64,000 bases of DNA from Haloferax mucosum ATCC BAA-1512 (GCF_000337815.1 NZ_AOLN01000018.1:496001-560000); one strand, 5' to 3'; positions 43,679 to 52,717 are shown, counted from the first letter of the stretch. Program-made: numbers and translations. Notes: generated by a model from the sequence alone, not told the origin.

Positions 43679-45772
43679 ATGAGTCACGAGGACTTTCCCA
43701 CGGAACACCCGGCAGTGGTGACGTGTGGGTTGCCGTACGCGAACGGCGACCTCCACATCGGTCACCTCAGAACGTACGTCGGCGGCGACATCTACAGTCG
43801 CTCGCTTCGAACACTCGGCCAAGAGACGACCTTCGTCAGCGGTTCGGACATGCACGGGACGCCCGTCGCCGTCAACGCCGAAAAAGAGGGCGTCACGCCC
43901 GAGGAGTTCGCGCTCCGGCACCACGAGAAGTACGAAGCGACGTTCCCCAGGTTCAACATCGAGTTCGACAACTACGGCCACACCCACGACGAGACGAACA
44001 CCGAACTCACCCAAGAAATCGTCAGAATACTCGAATCGGAGGGATACGTCTACGAGAAGGTAATTCAGGTCGCCTACGACCCCGACGCCGACCAGTGGCT
44101 TCCAGACCGGTTCGTCGAGGGTACCTGTCCGTACTGCGGCGCGCACGCCCGCGGCGACGAGTGTGACGAAGGCTGTGGTCGCCACCTCGAACCCGGCGAA
44201 ATCGAGAACCCGACCTCGGTTCGGACCGGAAACCGCGCCGAATACCGCGAGCGCGAACACAAGTTCTTCGCCGTCTCCGACCTCCAAGAGTACCTTCAGG
44301 AGTTCATCGACCGCCTCGAAGGGACCTCGAACGCGCAGAACCAGCCCCGCGAGTGGATCGAAGGCGAACTGCAAGACTGGTGTATCACCCGCGATATGGA
44401 CTGGGGCATCGACTACCCCGACGGCGGCGAAGAGGACTTCGTTCTCTACGTCTGGGTCGATGCGCCTATCGAGTACATCGCCTCGACGAAGCAGTACACA
44501 GAACGCGTCGGTTCCGATACCTTCGACTGGGAGCAGGCGTGGCGCACGGAAGGCGACATCGTCCACATCATCGGCCGCGACATCATCCAGCACCACACCG
44601 TCTTCTGGCCGGCGATGCTCCGAGCCGCGGGCTACGTCGAACCGCGTGCGGTCATGGCCTCCGGGTTCATCACGCTCAACGGGAAGGGCTTTTCCACGTC
44701 GCGCAACCGCGCCGTCTGGGCCGACGAGTACCTCGACGAGGGCTTCCATCCCGACCTGCTTCGGTACTATCTCGCCACGAACGGCGGGTTCCAGCAGGAC
44801 GTTGACTTCTCGTGGTCGAAGTTCAGAGAGCGCGTGAACAGCGAACTCGTCGGGACGGTCGGCAACTTCCTCTACCGGTCGATGCTCTTTGCGTACCGCA
44901 ACTTCGAGGGCACCCCGGACACGGACACCTCCGAGGAAGTCGAATCCCGTATCGAGGAGGCGGTCGCTGAGTTCCAAGCCGGTGTCAACGACTACTCGGT
45001 CCGCAAATCCGGTAACGCGGTCGTCCGACTCGCCCAGTTCGGCAACGAGTACATCCAGCGGAACGAACCGTGGAGACTCACCGACGAGGACCCCGAAGCG
45101 GCCGCACAGGTTATCCGCGACTGCGTCCAGATTGCGAAGGCCATCGCGGTCCTGTTTTATCCGGTCACTCCCGGCAAGATGCAGGCGCTCTGGGAGCAAC
45201 TCAGCGAAGACGGCGCTGTGGCCGACACGGGCGTCGATGACGCCTTCGAAGCACCCGCCGACACCTTCAGTGAACCCGAGGCGCTGTTCGAGAAAATCGA
45301 AGACGAGCGCGTCGAAGAACTCAACGAGAAACTCGCCGAGCGCGTCGCGGCCACGGCGTCCGAAGACGAAAGTGAAAGCGAAAGCGACGAGTCCACTGCC
45401 GACTCCGAAGAGAGTATGGACGACGCAGACCTCGAATTCGAAGCCATCGCCGACGACCGCATCTCCTTCGAGGAGTTCCAGAACCTCGACCTTCGCGTCG
45501 GCGAAATCGTCGCCGCCGAGGGTATCGACGGCGCGGACAAACTCGCCAAGTTGACCGTCGATATCGGCGTCGAAGAGCGTCAAATCGTCGCCGGCATCAA
45601 GCAACTCCACGACCTCGAATCGCTCCCGGGCACGAAAGCTATCATCGTCGCCAACCTCGAACAGGCCGAACTGTTCGGCGTCGAGTCCAACGGCATGCTC
45701 CTCGCCGCCGGCGACGAGGCGGACATCCTGACGACTCACGGCGACGCGGTTCCGGGCACGAAGGTCCAGTAA
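43679..45772 (+). CDS. metG: Methionyl-tRNA synthetase
   Basis: 697 residues. Class Ia catalytic core with the HIGH motif (LHIGHL near residue 23), a zinc knuckle CPYCGAHARGDECDEGC near 145-161 and the KMSKS-equivalent GKGFSTSRN near 340. An anticodon-binding helical domain follows (about 390-550), then an acidic linker (SEDESESES...) and a C-terminal OB tRNA-binding domain (about 595-697, FEEFQNLDLRVGEIV, VGVE... region). The length is normal for archaeal MetRS with appended OB domain. Confidence 0.96.
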   Translation: MSHEDFPTEHPAVVTCGLPYANGDLHIGHLRTYVGGDIYSRSLRTLGQETTFVSGSDMHGTPVAVNAEKEGVTPEEFALRHHEKYEATFPRFNIEFDNYGHTHDETNTELTQEIVRILESEGYVYEKVIQVAYDPDADQWLPDRFVEGTCPYCGAHARGDECDEGCGRHLEPGEIENPTSVRTGNRAEYREREHKFFAVSDLQEYLQEFIDRLEGTSNAQNQPREWIEGELQDWCITRDMDWGIDYPDGGEEDFVLYVWVDAPIEYIASTKQYTERVGSDTFDWEQAWRTEGDIVHIIGRDIIQHHTVFWPAMLRAAGYVEPRAVMASGFITLNGKGFSTSRNRAVWADEYLDEGFHPDLLRYYLATNGGFQQDVDFSWSKFRERVNSELVGTVGNFLYRSMLFAYRNFEGTPDTDTSEEVESRIEEAVAEFQAGVNDYSVRKSGNAVVRLAQFGNEYIQRNEPWRLTDEDPEAAAQVIRDCVQIAKAIAVLFYPVTPGKMQALWEQLSEDGAVADTGVDDAFEAPADTFSEPEALFEKIEDERVEELNEKLAERVAATASEDESESESDESTADSEESMDDADLEFEAIADDRISFEEFQNLDLRVGEIVAAEGIDGADKLAKLTVDIGVEERQIVAGIKQLHDLESLPGTKAIIVANLEQAELFGVESNGMLLAAGDEADILTTHGDAVPGTKVQ

Positions 45773-45865
45773 GCGCCGAGAGTCGGTATCGACGCGCGAC
45801 CACTATTTTTCGGATACCAGACGCGGACCACAGCGAATAACTGCGCCGACTCCCGAGCGTCGCCC

Positions 45866-46171
45866 ATGCGAATCGGAGGACGGGAAGCAATCGGAATCGT
45901 CGTCGCGCTCGCGGCCATCGTGGGTGTCGTTGCCGCCGTCACCGGCGGCGGCGCAGGAACGCTGACCGTCGAGCGAGTCGAGACGCTCCCACAGGGACAA
46001 GGGGCAGTCGCCTTCGGGAACCTCGACCCCGGCCAGCGAGCGACGTTCGAGAAAGCCGTCTCGACAGGCGAGCGCGTCCAAGTCCCGAACGAAGCCGCGA
46101 GAAACGAATTCGTCGAACCCGGCTACGTCCGTTATGACGGCGGTATCTACCGGACGACCGTCTCGTCTTGA
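45866..46171 (+). CDS. Small N-terminally anchored exported protein, paralogue 1
   Basis: 101 residues: an N-terminal helix (about 8-28, IGIVVALAAIVGVVAAVT) and an exported domain of about 70 residues ending GYVRYDGGIYRTTVSS. The second half is clearly related to the next gene (LPQGQGAVAFGNLDPGQ / LPQGEGAVSYANLSPDQ and YVRYDGGIYRTTV), so the two arose by tandem duplication. Unknown function; I recall a haloarchaeal DUF family of this type. Confidence 0.8.
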   Translation: MRIGGREAIGIVVALAAIVGVVAAVTGGGAGTLTVERVETLPQGQGAVAFGNLDPGQRATFEKAVSTGERVQVPNEAARNEFVEPGYVRYDGGIYRTTVSS

Positions 46172-46245
46172 GTCGGGGGCGCTCTACGTCTCGAACGTCA
46201 CGGCGCAACCGGAGTCACTTTGAGTAGCTACTCTGAGCACCGTCT

Positions 46246-46539
46246 ATGCGATACAGCATCGTACTCGCCGTGGCACTCGTCGTCCTCTCGACGGGCTGTC
46301 TCGGCGGAAGCAACGGCACGGGATATCTAACGGTCGAACACGTCGAGGAACTCCCGCAAGGCGAAGGGGCAGTCTCGTACGCTAACCTCTCGCCGGACCA
46401 ACAAGCAGTGTTTCACCGGGCGCTCGACGAGGGTGGACGCGTGACACTGGAAAAGCGGACCGACCGAAACGAGTTCATCGACCCCGGCTACGTCCGTTAC
46501 GACGGCGGTATCTACCGGACAACCGTCGAAGTGCCCTGA
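46246..46539 (+). CDS. Small lipoprotein, paralogue 2
   Basis: 97 residues with a lipobox (LSTGC near residue 19) after a hydrophobic signal, then the same domain as the preceding gene (LPQGEGAVSYANLSPDQQAV..., GYVRYDGGIYRTTV). One paralogue is thus a transmembrane form and the other a lipoprotein. The gene converges with the orphan petD whose stop is 8 bases away. Confidence 0.82.
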   Translation: MRYSIVLAVALVVLSTGCLGGSNGTGYLTVEHVEELPQGEGAVSYANLSPDQQAVFHRALDEGGRVTLEKRTDRNEFIDPGYVRYDGGIYRTTVEVP

Positions 46540-46547
46540 GATGCGGA

Positions 46548-47372
46548 CTACCTCGGCGGCCGAAGCCGGTAGTAGCGGCGGTTGAGGTTGTACATGTAGC
46601 CCTCGCGCATCGTCTTGAGCACCGCGTAGGTGACGATGCCGAACACCACCGGTAAGAGGAACGTCAGGTCGAACAGCAAGCCGACGTTCATCGGCATGAG
46701 GTTCTGGATGGCGATGAGCGAGAGCGTCAGCGCGAACACCACGCCGAAGACGCCCACGGCCGCCCAGAACGGCTGTTCGACCGGCCGTCGTGCGGACCCC
46801 TTGTTGAGGAAGGGAACGATGGCGATGACGCCGACAACGACACCGTTTGCAAGCACGCCGAACGTCCGGTCGGCCATCAGCTTCTGCCCGCCGAGAATCG
46901 CCAGCTCGGGGTTCAGCGGTTCGAGTTTGAGCAGACCGAACGACCAGTAGAGGTACCAGTCCGGCAGGATGATAGCCGGCGTATCGGACGGATTCGCGGG
47001 TTCGCCGATGTGGGGTGGCATCGTCGCCGAGAGGAACAGAATCATCCCGACGAAGAACGCCGCGATAGAGAGGTTTCGAACGGTCTCGTGCGGCCACGTC
47101 GGGAACGCGAGCACGTCGCGTTCGATGTAGTCGGATGATTGTCGGAGCGTCTGGTCTTCGTACCGAGAGCGCTCGAAGTACTCGTAGGTCAGGCGGGCGA
47201 GTCCAGTCCGGCGGGCCTTCCGCTCGTAGAACGTCGGTGTCTCGTCGTCCGGCGGAACTGGACCCACCGGCGCACCACCATCGACGGCGGGACCCACCGT
47301 TCCACCAGCGGCACCGCTCTCAGTTTCTTCCCCACCATCCGTCCGTCGTGGATGGTCGTCAGTCGGACACAT
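46548..47372 (-). CDS. Orphan second cytochrome b C-terminal (PetD-like) subunit
   Basis: 274 residues from the ATG at 47372 (MCPTDDHPRR). Apart from a longer Gly/Pro-rich N terminus (about 45 residues) it is close to the petD product at 11014: FPTWPHETVRNLSIAAFFVG, PDWYLYWSFGLLK, and LNRRYYRLRPPR. There is no petB, Rieske or halocyanin next to it. Shared DNA runs of more than 70 identical bases suggest gene conversion. It is divergent from pykA; an AT-rich stretch at 47430-47445 and a T-rich one near 47398 may drive it. Confidence 0.9.
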   Translation of the reverse strand: MCPTDDHPRRTDGGEETESGAAGGTVGPAVDGGAPVGPVPPDDETPTFYERKARRTGLARLTYEYFERSRYEDQTLRQSSDYIERDVLAFPTWPHETVRNLSIAAFFVGMILFLSATMPPHIGEPANPSDTPAIILPDWYLYWSFGLLKLEPLNPELAILGGQKLMADRTFGVLANGVVVGVIAIVPFLNKGSARRPVEQPFWAAVGVFGVVFALTLSLIAIQNLMPMNVGLLFDLTFLLPVVFGIVTYAVLKTMREGYMYNLNRRYYRLRPPR

Positions 47373-47492
47373 ACCTGTACATTGGGCTGAGGGAGCAAAA
47401 ATCGTGCTGTGTGCCCACATGGACCAAACCCAATATTTATTATGATGTTTTGGCGTCGCAGTCGGCTACATAGACTACGTATGTGAACCTCT

Positions 47493-47508
47493 TACTCGAC
47501 ACCGAGTT
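47493..47508 (+). promoter_or_regulatory. TrmB-like site upstream of pykA
   Basis: TACT-CGACACC-GAGTT with the palindrome ACTC-N6-GAGT, the same architecture as the site before ppsA. It lies about 23 bases upstream of the TATA-like TTTTTTATT (47520-47528). Confidence 0.6.
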
Positions 47509-47548
47509 CATCATCGGGCTTTTTTATTCATCACTCGTAGGTCGGGCT

Positions 47549-49306
47549 ATGCGAAACGCAAAAATCGTCTGTACACTCGGTCCGGCATCGTTCGACCGGG
47601 AGACGATTCGTGATCTCGCGGACGCCGGGATGAGCGTTGCCCGAATGAACGCGAGTCACGGAAACGTCGAACACCGGTCCGAGGTCATCGACAGTATCCG
47701 CGCCGTTGATGACGCGACCAAAGACCCGCTCGCGGCCATGCTCGACCTGCAAGGTCCCGAAGTACGAACCGCCCCCATCGAGGAGGATATCTACCTCGAA
47801 ACGGGAAGCGAGGTTCGGTTCTACGAGGGTGACGACGCCACGCCCGAAGCGGTCGGTCTCTCGTACTCTATCGCGGCCGCAGAATCCGGTGACACTATTC
47901 TCCTCGACGACGGCCGCATCGAAGCGACCGTCAAACGCGTCGAAGACGGGACCGTCTTCACGCGCATCAACTCCGGCGGGCAACTCGGCGCGCGCAAGGG
48001 CGTGAACGTCCCCGGCGTCGACCTCGATATCGACCTCATCACCGATTCGGACTACGAGAACCTGAAACTCGCCGCCGAGAAGGAAGTCGATTTCGTCGCC
48101 GCCTCGTTCATCCGCGACGCCGACGACGTGTACACCATCAGCGACACGCTCGAAAGTCTCGGCGCTGAGATTCCCATCATCGCCAAAATCGAGCGCGCCG
48201 GTGCCGTCGAAAACCTCGACGAGATTATTCAGGCGGCTCACGGCGTGATGGTCGCTCGCGGCGACCTCGGCGTCGAGTGCCCGCTCGAAGAAGTGCCGAT
48301 TATCCAGAAGCGCACCATCCGCAAAGCGCAGGCCGCTGGCGTGCCGGTCATCACCGCGACCGAGATGCTCGACTCGATGGTTCGGTCCCGTCGGCCAACC
48401 CGCGCCGAAGCCTCCGACGTCGCCAACGCCGTCCTCGACGGCACCGACGCCGTGATGCTCTCGGGCGAGACGGCCGTCGGCGACCACCCGGCCCGCGTCG
48501 TCGGGACGATGTCCCGGATCGTCAAGGAAATCGAAAACAGCCCCGAGTACGACGAGAGCCAAGAACAGCGCGTCCCGACCGCAGACGAAGGCTCCCGAAC
48601 CGAGGCGCTCGCTCGCTCCGCGCGCTACCTCGCACGCGACGTGAACGCCGCGGCCGTCGTCGCCGTCTCCGAATCCGGTTACACCGCCCGAAAGACCGCG
48701 AAGTTCCGCCCCGGCGTTCCGGTCGTCGCGGTCACGCCGAACGACCGGACGCGACGCCAACTCGCCGTCTCGTGGGGTGTTTCCGCCGAGTACTGCGACT
48801 ACAGTTCGAGCGTCGAAGCCGTGATGGACGACGCCGTCACCGCCGCGCTCGACGCTGGCGTCGCCGAATCCGGCGACACAATCGTCGTCCTCTCCGGCAT
48901 GATGACGGAACTCGAAGGGACGAACACGACGAACATGCTCAAGGTCCACGTCGCCGCCGAGCCGATCGCCACCGGTCGCAAAATCGTTAGCGGCCGCGTT
49001 GCAGGTCCGCTCTACCGAACCGAAGACGGCGACCTCTCGGACGTTCCCGAGGGCGCTGTACTCGCGCTCTCGGCCGAATTCGACGGCGAGTTTGACGGCG
49101 ACGCTGACAAACTCGCGGGCATCATCGACGCTCGCGCCGGTATGACCGGCTACCCGGCGCTCGTCGCACGCGAACTCGACATCCCGATGATCTCCGGCGC
49201 GCCGCTTCCGAAGGTCGTCGAGGAAGGCGCGCTCGTCACGCTCCACGCGGAACGCGGCATCGTCTACGAAGGCGACGTCATCAGCTACAACCGCGGCAGT
49301 CGGTAA
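47549..49306 (+). CDS. pykA: Pyruvate kinase with C-terminal PEP-utilising-type domain
   Basis: 585 residues from the ATG at 47549 (MRNAKIVCTLGP). The TIM-barrel catalytic core has the metal and substrate motifs MARGDLGVE near 250 and VITATEMLDSMV near 278, a B domain lid (about 65-160) and an allosteric C domain. A carboxy-terminal extension (about 480-585, EGAVLALSAEF..MISGAPLP..GIVYEGD) resembles the PEP-utilising-enzyme mobile domain found in some bacterial pyruvate kinases. A GTG 22 codons upstream (47483) overlaps the TATA and the TrmB-like site and is unlikely to be the start. Confidence 0.95.
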   Translation: MRNAKIVCTLGPASFDRETIRDLADAGMSVARMNASHGNVEHRSEVIDSIRAVDDATKDPLAAMLDLQGPEVRTAPIEEDIYLETGSEVRFYEGDDATPEAVGLSYSIAAAESGDTILLDDGRIEATVKRVEDGTVFTRINSGGQLGARKGVNVPGVDLDIDLITDSDYENLKLAAEKEVDFVAASFIRDADDVYTISDTLESLGAEIPIIAKIERAGAVENLDEIIQAAHGVMVARGDLGVECPLEEVPIIQKRTIRKAQAAGVPVITATEMLDSMVRSRRPTRAEASDVANAVLDGTDAVMLSGETAVGDHPARVVGTMSRIVKEIENSPEYDESQEQRVPTADEGSRTEALARSARYLARDVNAAAVVAVSESGYTARKTAKFRPGVPVVAVTPNDRTRRQLAVSWGVSAEYCDYSSSVEAVMDDAVTAALDAGVAESGDTIVVLSGMMTELEGTNTTNMLKVHVAAEPIATGRKIVSGRVAGPLYRTEDGDLSDVPEGAVLALSAEFDGEFDGDADKLAGIIDARAGMTGYPALVARELDIPMISGAPLPKVVEEGALVTLHAERGIVYEGDVISYNRGSR

Positions 49307-49370
49307 TCGAAGCGAACGTGACGAACGGAGTGCGGTAGCCCTTTCCCACCGCATCTCGTATCCGTAACTA

Positions 49371-49589
49371 ATGTCCCGCGGTCCCGCCTCCGAAACAGAC
49401 GACGAGATACGAAGCGGAGAGGAGTGGCGAGACGACGAATCCGGTCCTGCCGACACCGAACAGTCGCCGGCGGTCGAACAACTGCCGATTGAACCGGGGT
49501 CGCCACAGACCGAGAACATCGTTTTCGTGCTCCTCGGCGTGCTCCTCGCAACGAGCCTCATCGCAATTACGATCTTCCCGACAGGATAG
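49371..49589 (+). CDS. Small tail-anchored membrane protein
   Basis: 72 residues: an acidic, polar N-terminal 47 residues (DDEIRSGEEWRDDESG) followed by one helix (about 48-70, ENIVFVLLGVLLATSLIAIT) near the C terminus. It begins 64 bases after pykA and may share its transcript. I recall similar small proteins in haloarchaea. Function unknown. Confidence 0.72.
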   Translation: MSRGPASETDDEIRSGEEWRDDESGPADTEQSPAVEQLPIEPGSPQTENIVFVLLGVLLATSLIAITIFPTG

Positions 49590-49734
49590 CGACCGACCGA
49601 GTCTGATTCGGAAGCCGGAGACGCCGCCGAGTCGGAGGAATTCCGACGCCAACTTTACATTTTGATAATCGGGCCTATTGGTTTATGTAACCGCGACGGG
49701 AACCACCGCCAACTCCCCAACTGGGATATACGAA

Positions 49735-51480
49735 ATGAGTTACGCAGCCCGCGCACCCCCCGTGTTGGCCGCCGCGTTGATTCTCTTCGCGGCGCTCTGG
49801 GTTCCGACGCCCGCAGTCGCGGCCGACGAGCCGACTGCTTCGTTCGACCAAGACGTCACTACCGTCACGCGTGGTGACGTCGTCGAGATACGTGTCTCGC
49901 ACTCAGAGCCGGGCACGCTCCACATTGGCGGCGACGATTACGGCTACCATCTGGCCGTCAACCTCTCCGGGTCGGGAACGACGACCATCACTATCGACAC
50001 CTACAACTCGACCGGAGCGCCCGAGACGTACGTCTCCGGCGGCGGGAACAAGACCCTCCACACCGCCGAGCTTCGGCGGCCTCTCGAACCGGCAACGTAC
50101 ATGATGAACGTGACAATCGGCGGCGTCGAGCGCGCTATCGGGCAACTCGAAGTCGAGACCCGCGGCAACTCGTCGGCGACGACCAACGCCGCACCCGCGA
50201 GTGTGAACGAGTCCGACTCGAAGCCGAAGCCCGAAGACATCCGCGAACTCCTCACGCCCCGAGAGAAGGTCGCAAAGGGTGACCTCGCGGTTATCCAACT
50301 CAACGAGAGCGGTCTCGAATCGGCGCTGAATCCCAACGACGTGTCCGGCGGGGCGAACGCGAGCGGTATCGAACTCTCGTTGAACCAGCTCGAAGTCCGA
50401 CCGAATCACGAACAAAAGACGTTCATCGCCACTCCCGAAAACGGGACGACGGTCGTTCCCGACTTCGACAACGACGTCGTCTACGTCCTCTGGGACACCA
50501 CAGACCTCCCGATTGAGGGCGACGAGGAGACCTACGAGGCGCGGTTGACGCTCAACGGAAATCACAGTGATTTCGTCGAGGAAGACACCATCACGGCTCG
50601 GTCTCGGGTTCGTCTCGTGGAATCGACTGTCTCGCTGAACGTCGATAACGAGACAGTCTACCCGTGGGAATCGCTCCGAGTTGACGTAAACGGGAAGACG
50701 ACACTCGCACCCGGCACGACAATCGAACTCCGGGCGCGCGAACCCGGGGAACCGTTCTTGAAACTCGTCCCCATCACGGTCGAGAAAGACGGGACGTTCA
50801 AACAAAATCTCACGTTCGCACCCAAGGACCGCGGACAGTCGTTCCCGATGTGGATTCGTGACTACCGCGACGAGACCGAACGAACGATGCGACTCCTCGA
50901 AGCCGACGCGAACCTCCGGTTTGTTGATCAGGAGACGGACGGGACGTTCGTGACGATTAGCCAGGTGAACCTCTCTGTCGGCGGCTTCGTCACCGTCGAA
51001 ACCGCAGACGAAGAGCAGTTGGGAACGAGTTCGTACCTCCCACCGGGGTCGCACAAGAACGTCGTCGTCGATTTCGACCGTCGCCAATTAACCGACAGCG
51101 GTCTGCTCGCAATCGCCTACGCCGACCGCAACCGCGACGAGAACTTCTCGCGGGCGTTCGACGCGCCGTACCGAACGGGCGGGTTCAACGTGACCAACAC
51201 GACGAACACGACGGATTCGACCAACGTGACGAACGAAAGCGCCGGAACCATCGTCGCAGACGACGCGCTGGTTCGTCTCGAACCCGGCGCGAAGACGCCA
51301 ACACCGACGCCGACGGCCGAACCGACTTCGACAACGACGCCGACCGCGACGCCCTATCCGGTCGTCGAGCGGACAGCGCTGGACCCCGACGACTCCGGGA
51401 CCAACGCCGGCATTCCGCTGTCACCCGGACTCGCGGTCGTCGCGCTACTACTGACGGGGCTTTTGGCACGACGACTGTGA
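49735..51480 (+). CDS. Secreted surface glycoprotein with C-terminal sorting-type anchor
   Basis: 581 residues from the ATG at 49735. A Sec signal (about 1-28, ending AVAADEP) precedes beta-rich modules (DUF7282/BGTF-like repeats). There are many N-glycosylation sequons (NLS, NKT, NVT, NGT, NHS, NFS, NTT). A Thr/Pro-rich stretch (TPTPTPTAEPTSTTT) leads to a C-terminal hydrophobic helix with SPGLAVVALLLTGLLARRL. The SPGL and LARR ends resemble the PGF-CTERM tripartite signal processed by archaeosortase, with PGL in place of PGF. Likely an S-layer-associated protein. Confidence 0.87.
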   Translation: MSYAARAPPVLAAALILFAALWVPTPAVAADEPTASFDQDVTTVTRGDVVEIRVSHSEPGTLHIGGDDYGYHLAVNLSGSGTTTITIDTYNSTGAPETYVSGGGNKTLHTAELRRPLEPATYMMNVTIGGVERAIGQLEVETRGNSSATTNAAPASVNESDSKPKPEDIRELLTPREKVAKGDLAVIQLNESGLESALNPNDVSGGANASGIELSLNQLEVRPNHEQKTFIATPENGTTVVPDFDNDVVYVLWDTTDLPIEGDEETYEARLTLNGNHSDFVEEDTITARSRVRLVESTVSLNVDNETVYPWESLRVDVNGKTTLAPGTTIELRAREPGEPFLKLVPITVEKDGTFKQNLTFAPKDRGQSFPMWIRDYRDETERTMRLLEADANLRFVDQETDGTFVTISQVNLSVGGFVTVETADEEQLGTSSYLPPGSHKNVVVDFDRRQLTDSGLLAIAYADRNRDENFSRAFDAPYRTGGFNVTNTTNTTDSTNVTNESAGTIVADDALVRLEPGAKTPTPTPTAEPTSTTTPTATPYPVVERTALDPDDSGTNAGIPLSPGLAVVALLLTGLLARRL

Positions 51481-51551
51481 CATCGATTGATATTCGCGGC
51501 GGTAGGTTTAATTTCGACCCTGCACGCCGATTCGACGAACACGAACGCGAT

Positions 51552-51602
51552 ATGACCACACAGGACGGACTCGGACCGAACGCGATGGGGGGAGAACAGT
51601 GA
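51552..51602 (+). CDS. Possible 16-residue leader peptide before the nuclease-like gene
   Basis: ATG at 51552 opens MTTQDGLGPNAMGGEQ and its TGA overlaps the downstream GTG (GTGA). A TATA-like GGTTTAAT near 51505-51512 lies about 40 bases before it. The purine-rich GGGGGGAG within the leader lies 5 bases before the GTG and acts as a Shine-Dalgarno sequence. This could be translational coupling or simply an upstream start; weak evidence. Confidence 0.35.
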   Translation: MTTQDGLGPNAMGGEQ

Positions 51603-52717
51603 CGGTGCTTACCGAACTCGAAGGGACGAAATTCGTTCGCTTCCTCTCGGACCTCTGGACGCAACGAAACTGGCAGACCAACATACAACCCCGCGGAGAC
51701 GGTCGCTACCTCGTGCAGGGACAACGTAGCGATGGCTCGAAGGGGATGATGCTGGTGCTTCCCGCCGTCGAGATGACGGTCGAAAAAGAGCACGTCAAGG
51801 GGTTCGTCGCGCACGCGAAGAAGCGACAGATAGACGTTATCGTCGTTGCAACCCAAGGCGAGTTTGCAGACGAAGTTCGGGGCTTCGCAACGAACCACGA
51901 CATAACCCTGTTCGACCGGGAATCGCTCGGGGAGACGGTCGCCGAAGAGGGTCTCGAAGAGACGGTCCGACAGCACACCGACGGCGACGTCTTCGAGACC
52001 GCCGAGGTCGAATTCGAATTGCCGTTCGACCTCCCCGAACCGGTAGCGAATGCGCTGGCTTCGCTTCCAATCGAGGCGATCCGCGACCGACTCTCGGGAC
52101 TCACGGGCGACGGCGACGGGGGGGGAGACACCCCACTCCGGGAGCGATTGCCGTCTTCCATCGACGACCTCAAATCCGGGTCGCCGCCGAGCGTCCGCGT
52201 CGTCGTGGTCGCCGTCCTGCTTCTCGTCCTCGCACTCGGGTCGGTCGCCGCGCTCGGGCCGATGGTTGATGGACTCGGCGGGTCCAGTAGTGCCGGCGGC
52301 GTCGGTATCTCAGCCCTCTCAAGCGCACCCAGCGACTCGGCGACGATGGTCGCGCGGTGGAACGCGAAACCGACCGACTCCGTACAGGTCGGCAACAACT
52401 CGTACACCGCACCCGATGGCGAGCAGTTCGTCGTCGTTGCGCTCAACGTGACGACACAACAGGCCGCGCCGGGGTCGCTTTCACAGTCCTCGCTCGTCTT
52501 CGAATCCGACGGGGTCCGATACGCCCATCAACCGCTTTCGAACACGACCGGGTTCGCAAACGGCGGGCTGTTCGCACCGAACGAAACCGAGACCGTCTGG
52601 ACCGTCTTTACCGTCCCGAAGAACGCGAGCACCGGAACGGTGCTCGTCCGCGAAGCGAACAACGACACCGTGGCGTTCGTCCACGACGAGTCGGTCGCGG
52701 CCGAACCGAGCGTTTAA
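51599..52717 (+). CDS. Restriction-endonuclease-like domain fused to membrane helix and extracellular domain
   Basis: 372 residues from a GTG. The N-terminal 115 residues (LEGTKFVRFLSDLWTQRNWQ, GDGRYLVQGQRSDGSKG, IDVIVVATQGEFADEV) have the alpha/beta pattern of Mrr-type restriction-endonuclease-like proteins, though the catalytic D-ExK residues are not clear. A linker with a G9 run (DGDGGGD) follows, then one helix (about 198-225, VVVVAVLLLVLALGSVAALGP), and an outside domain (about 260-365) like DUF4352/telomeric-repeat-type beta sandwiches. Topology would place the nuclease-like domain in the cytoplasm. Confidence 0.8.
   Translation: MTVLTELEGTKFVRFLSDLWTQRNWQTNIQPRGDGRYLVQGQRSDGSKGMMLVLPAVEMTVEKEHVKGFVAHAKKRQIDVIVVATQGEFADEVRGFATNHDITLFDRESLGETVAEEGLEETVRQHTDGDVFETAEVEFELPFDLPEPVANALASLPIEAIRDRLSGLTGDGDGGGDTPLRERLPSSIDDLKSGSPPSVRVVVVAVLLLVLALGSVAALGPMVDGLGGSSSAGGVGISALSSAPSDSATMVARWNAKPTDSVQVGNNSYTAPDGEQFVVVALNVTTQQAAPGSLSQSSLVFESDGVRYAHQPLSNTTGFANGGLFAPNETETVWTVFTVPKNASTGTVLVREANNDTVAFVHDESVAAEPSV

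Noticed and set aside
43649-45739. Minus-strand frame of nearly 700 codons opposite metG
   Set aside because: Same antisense effect; no motif or start signal supports it.
47483-47548. GTG start 22 codons upstream for pyruvate kinase
   Set aside because: The extension overlaps the TATA-like and TrmB-like elements, and MRNAKIVCTLGP at 47549 is the family N terminus.
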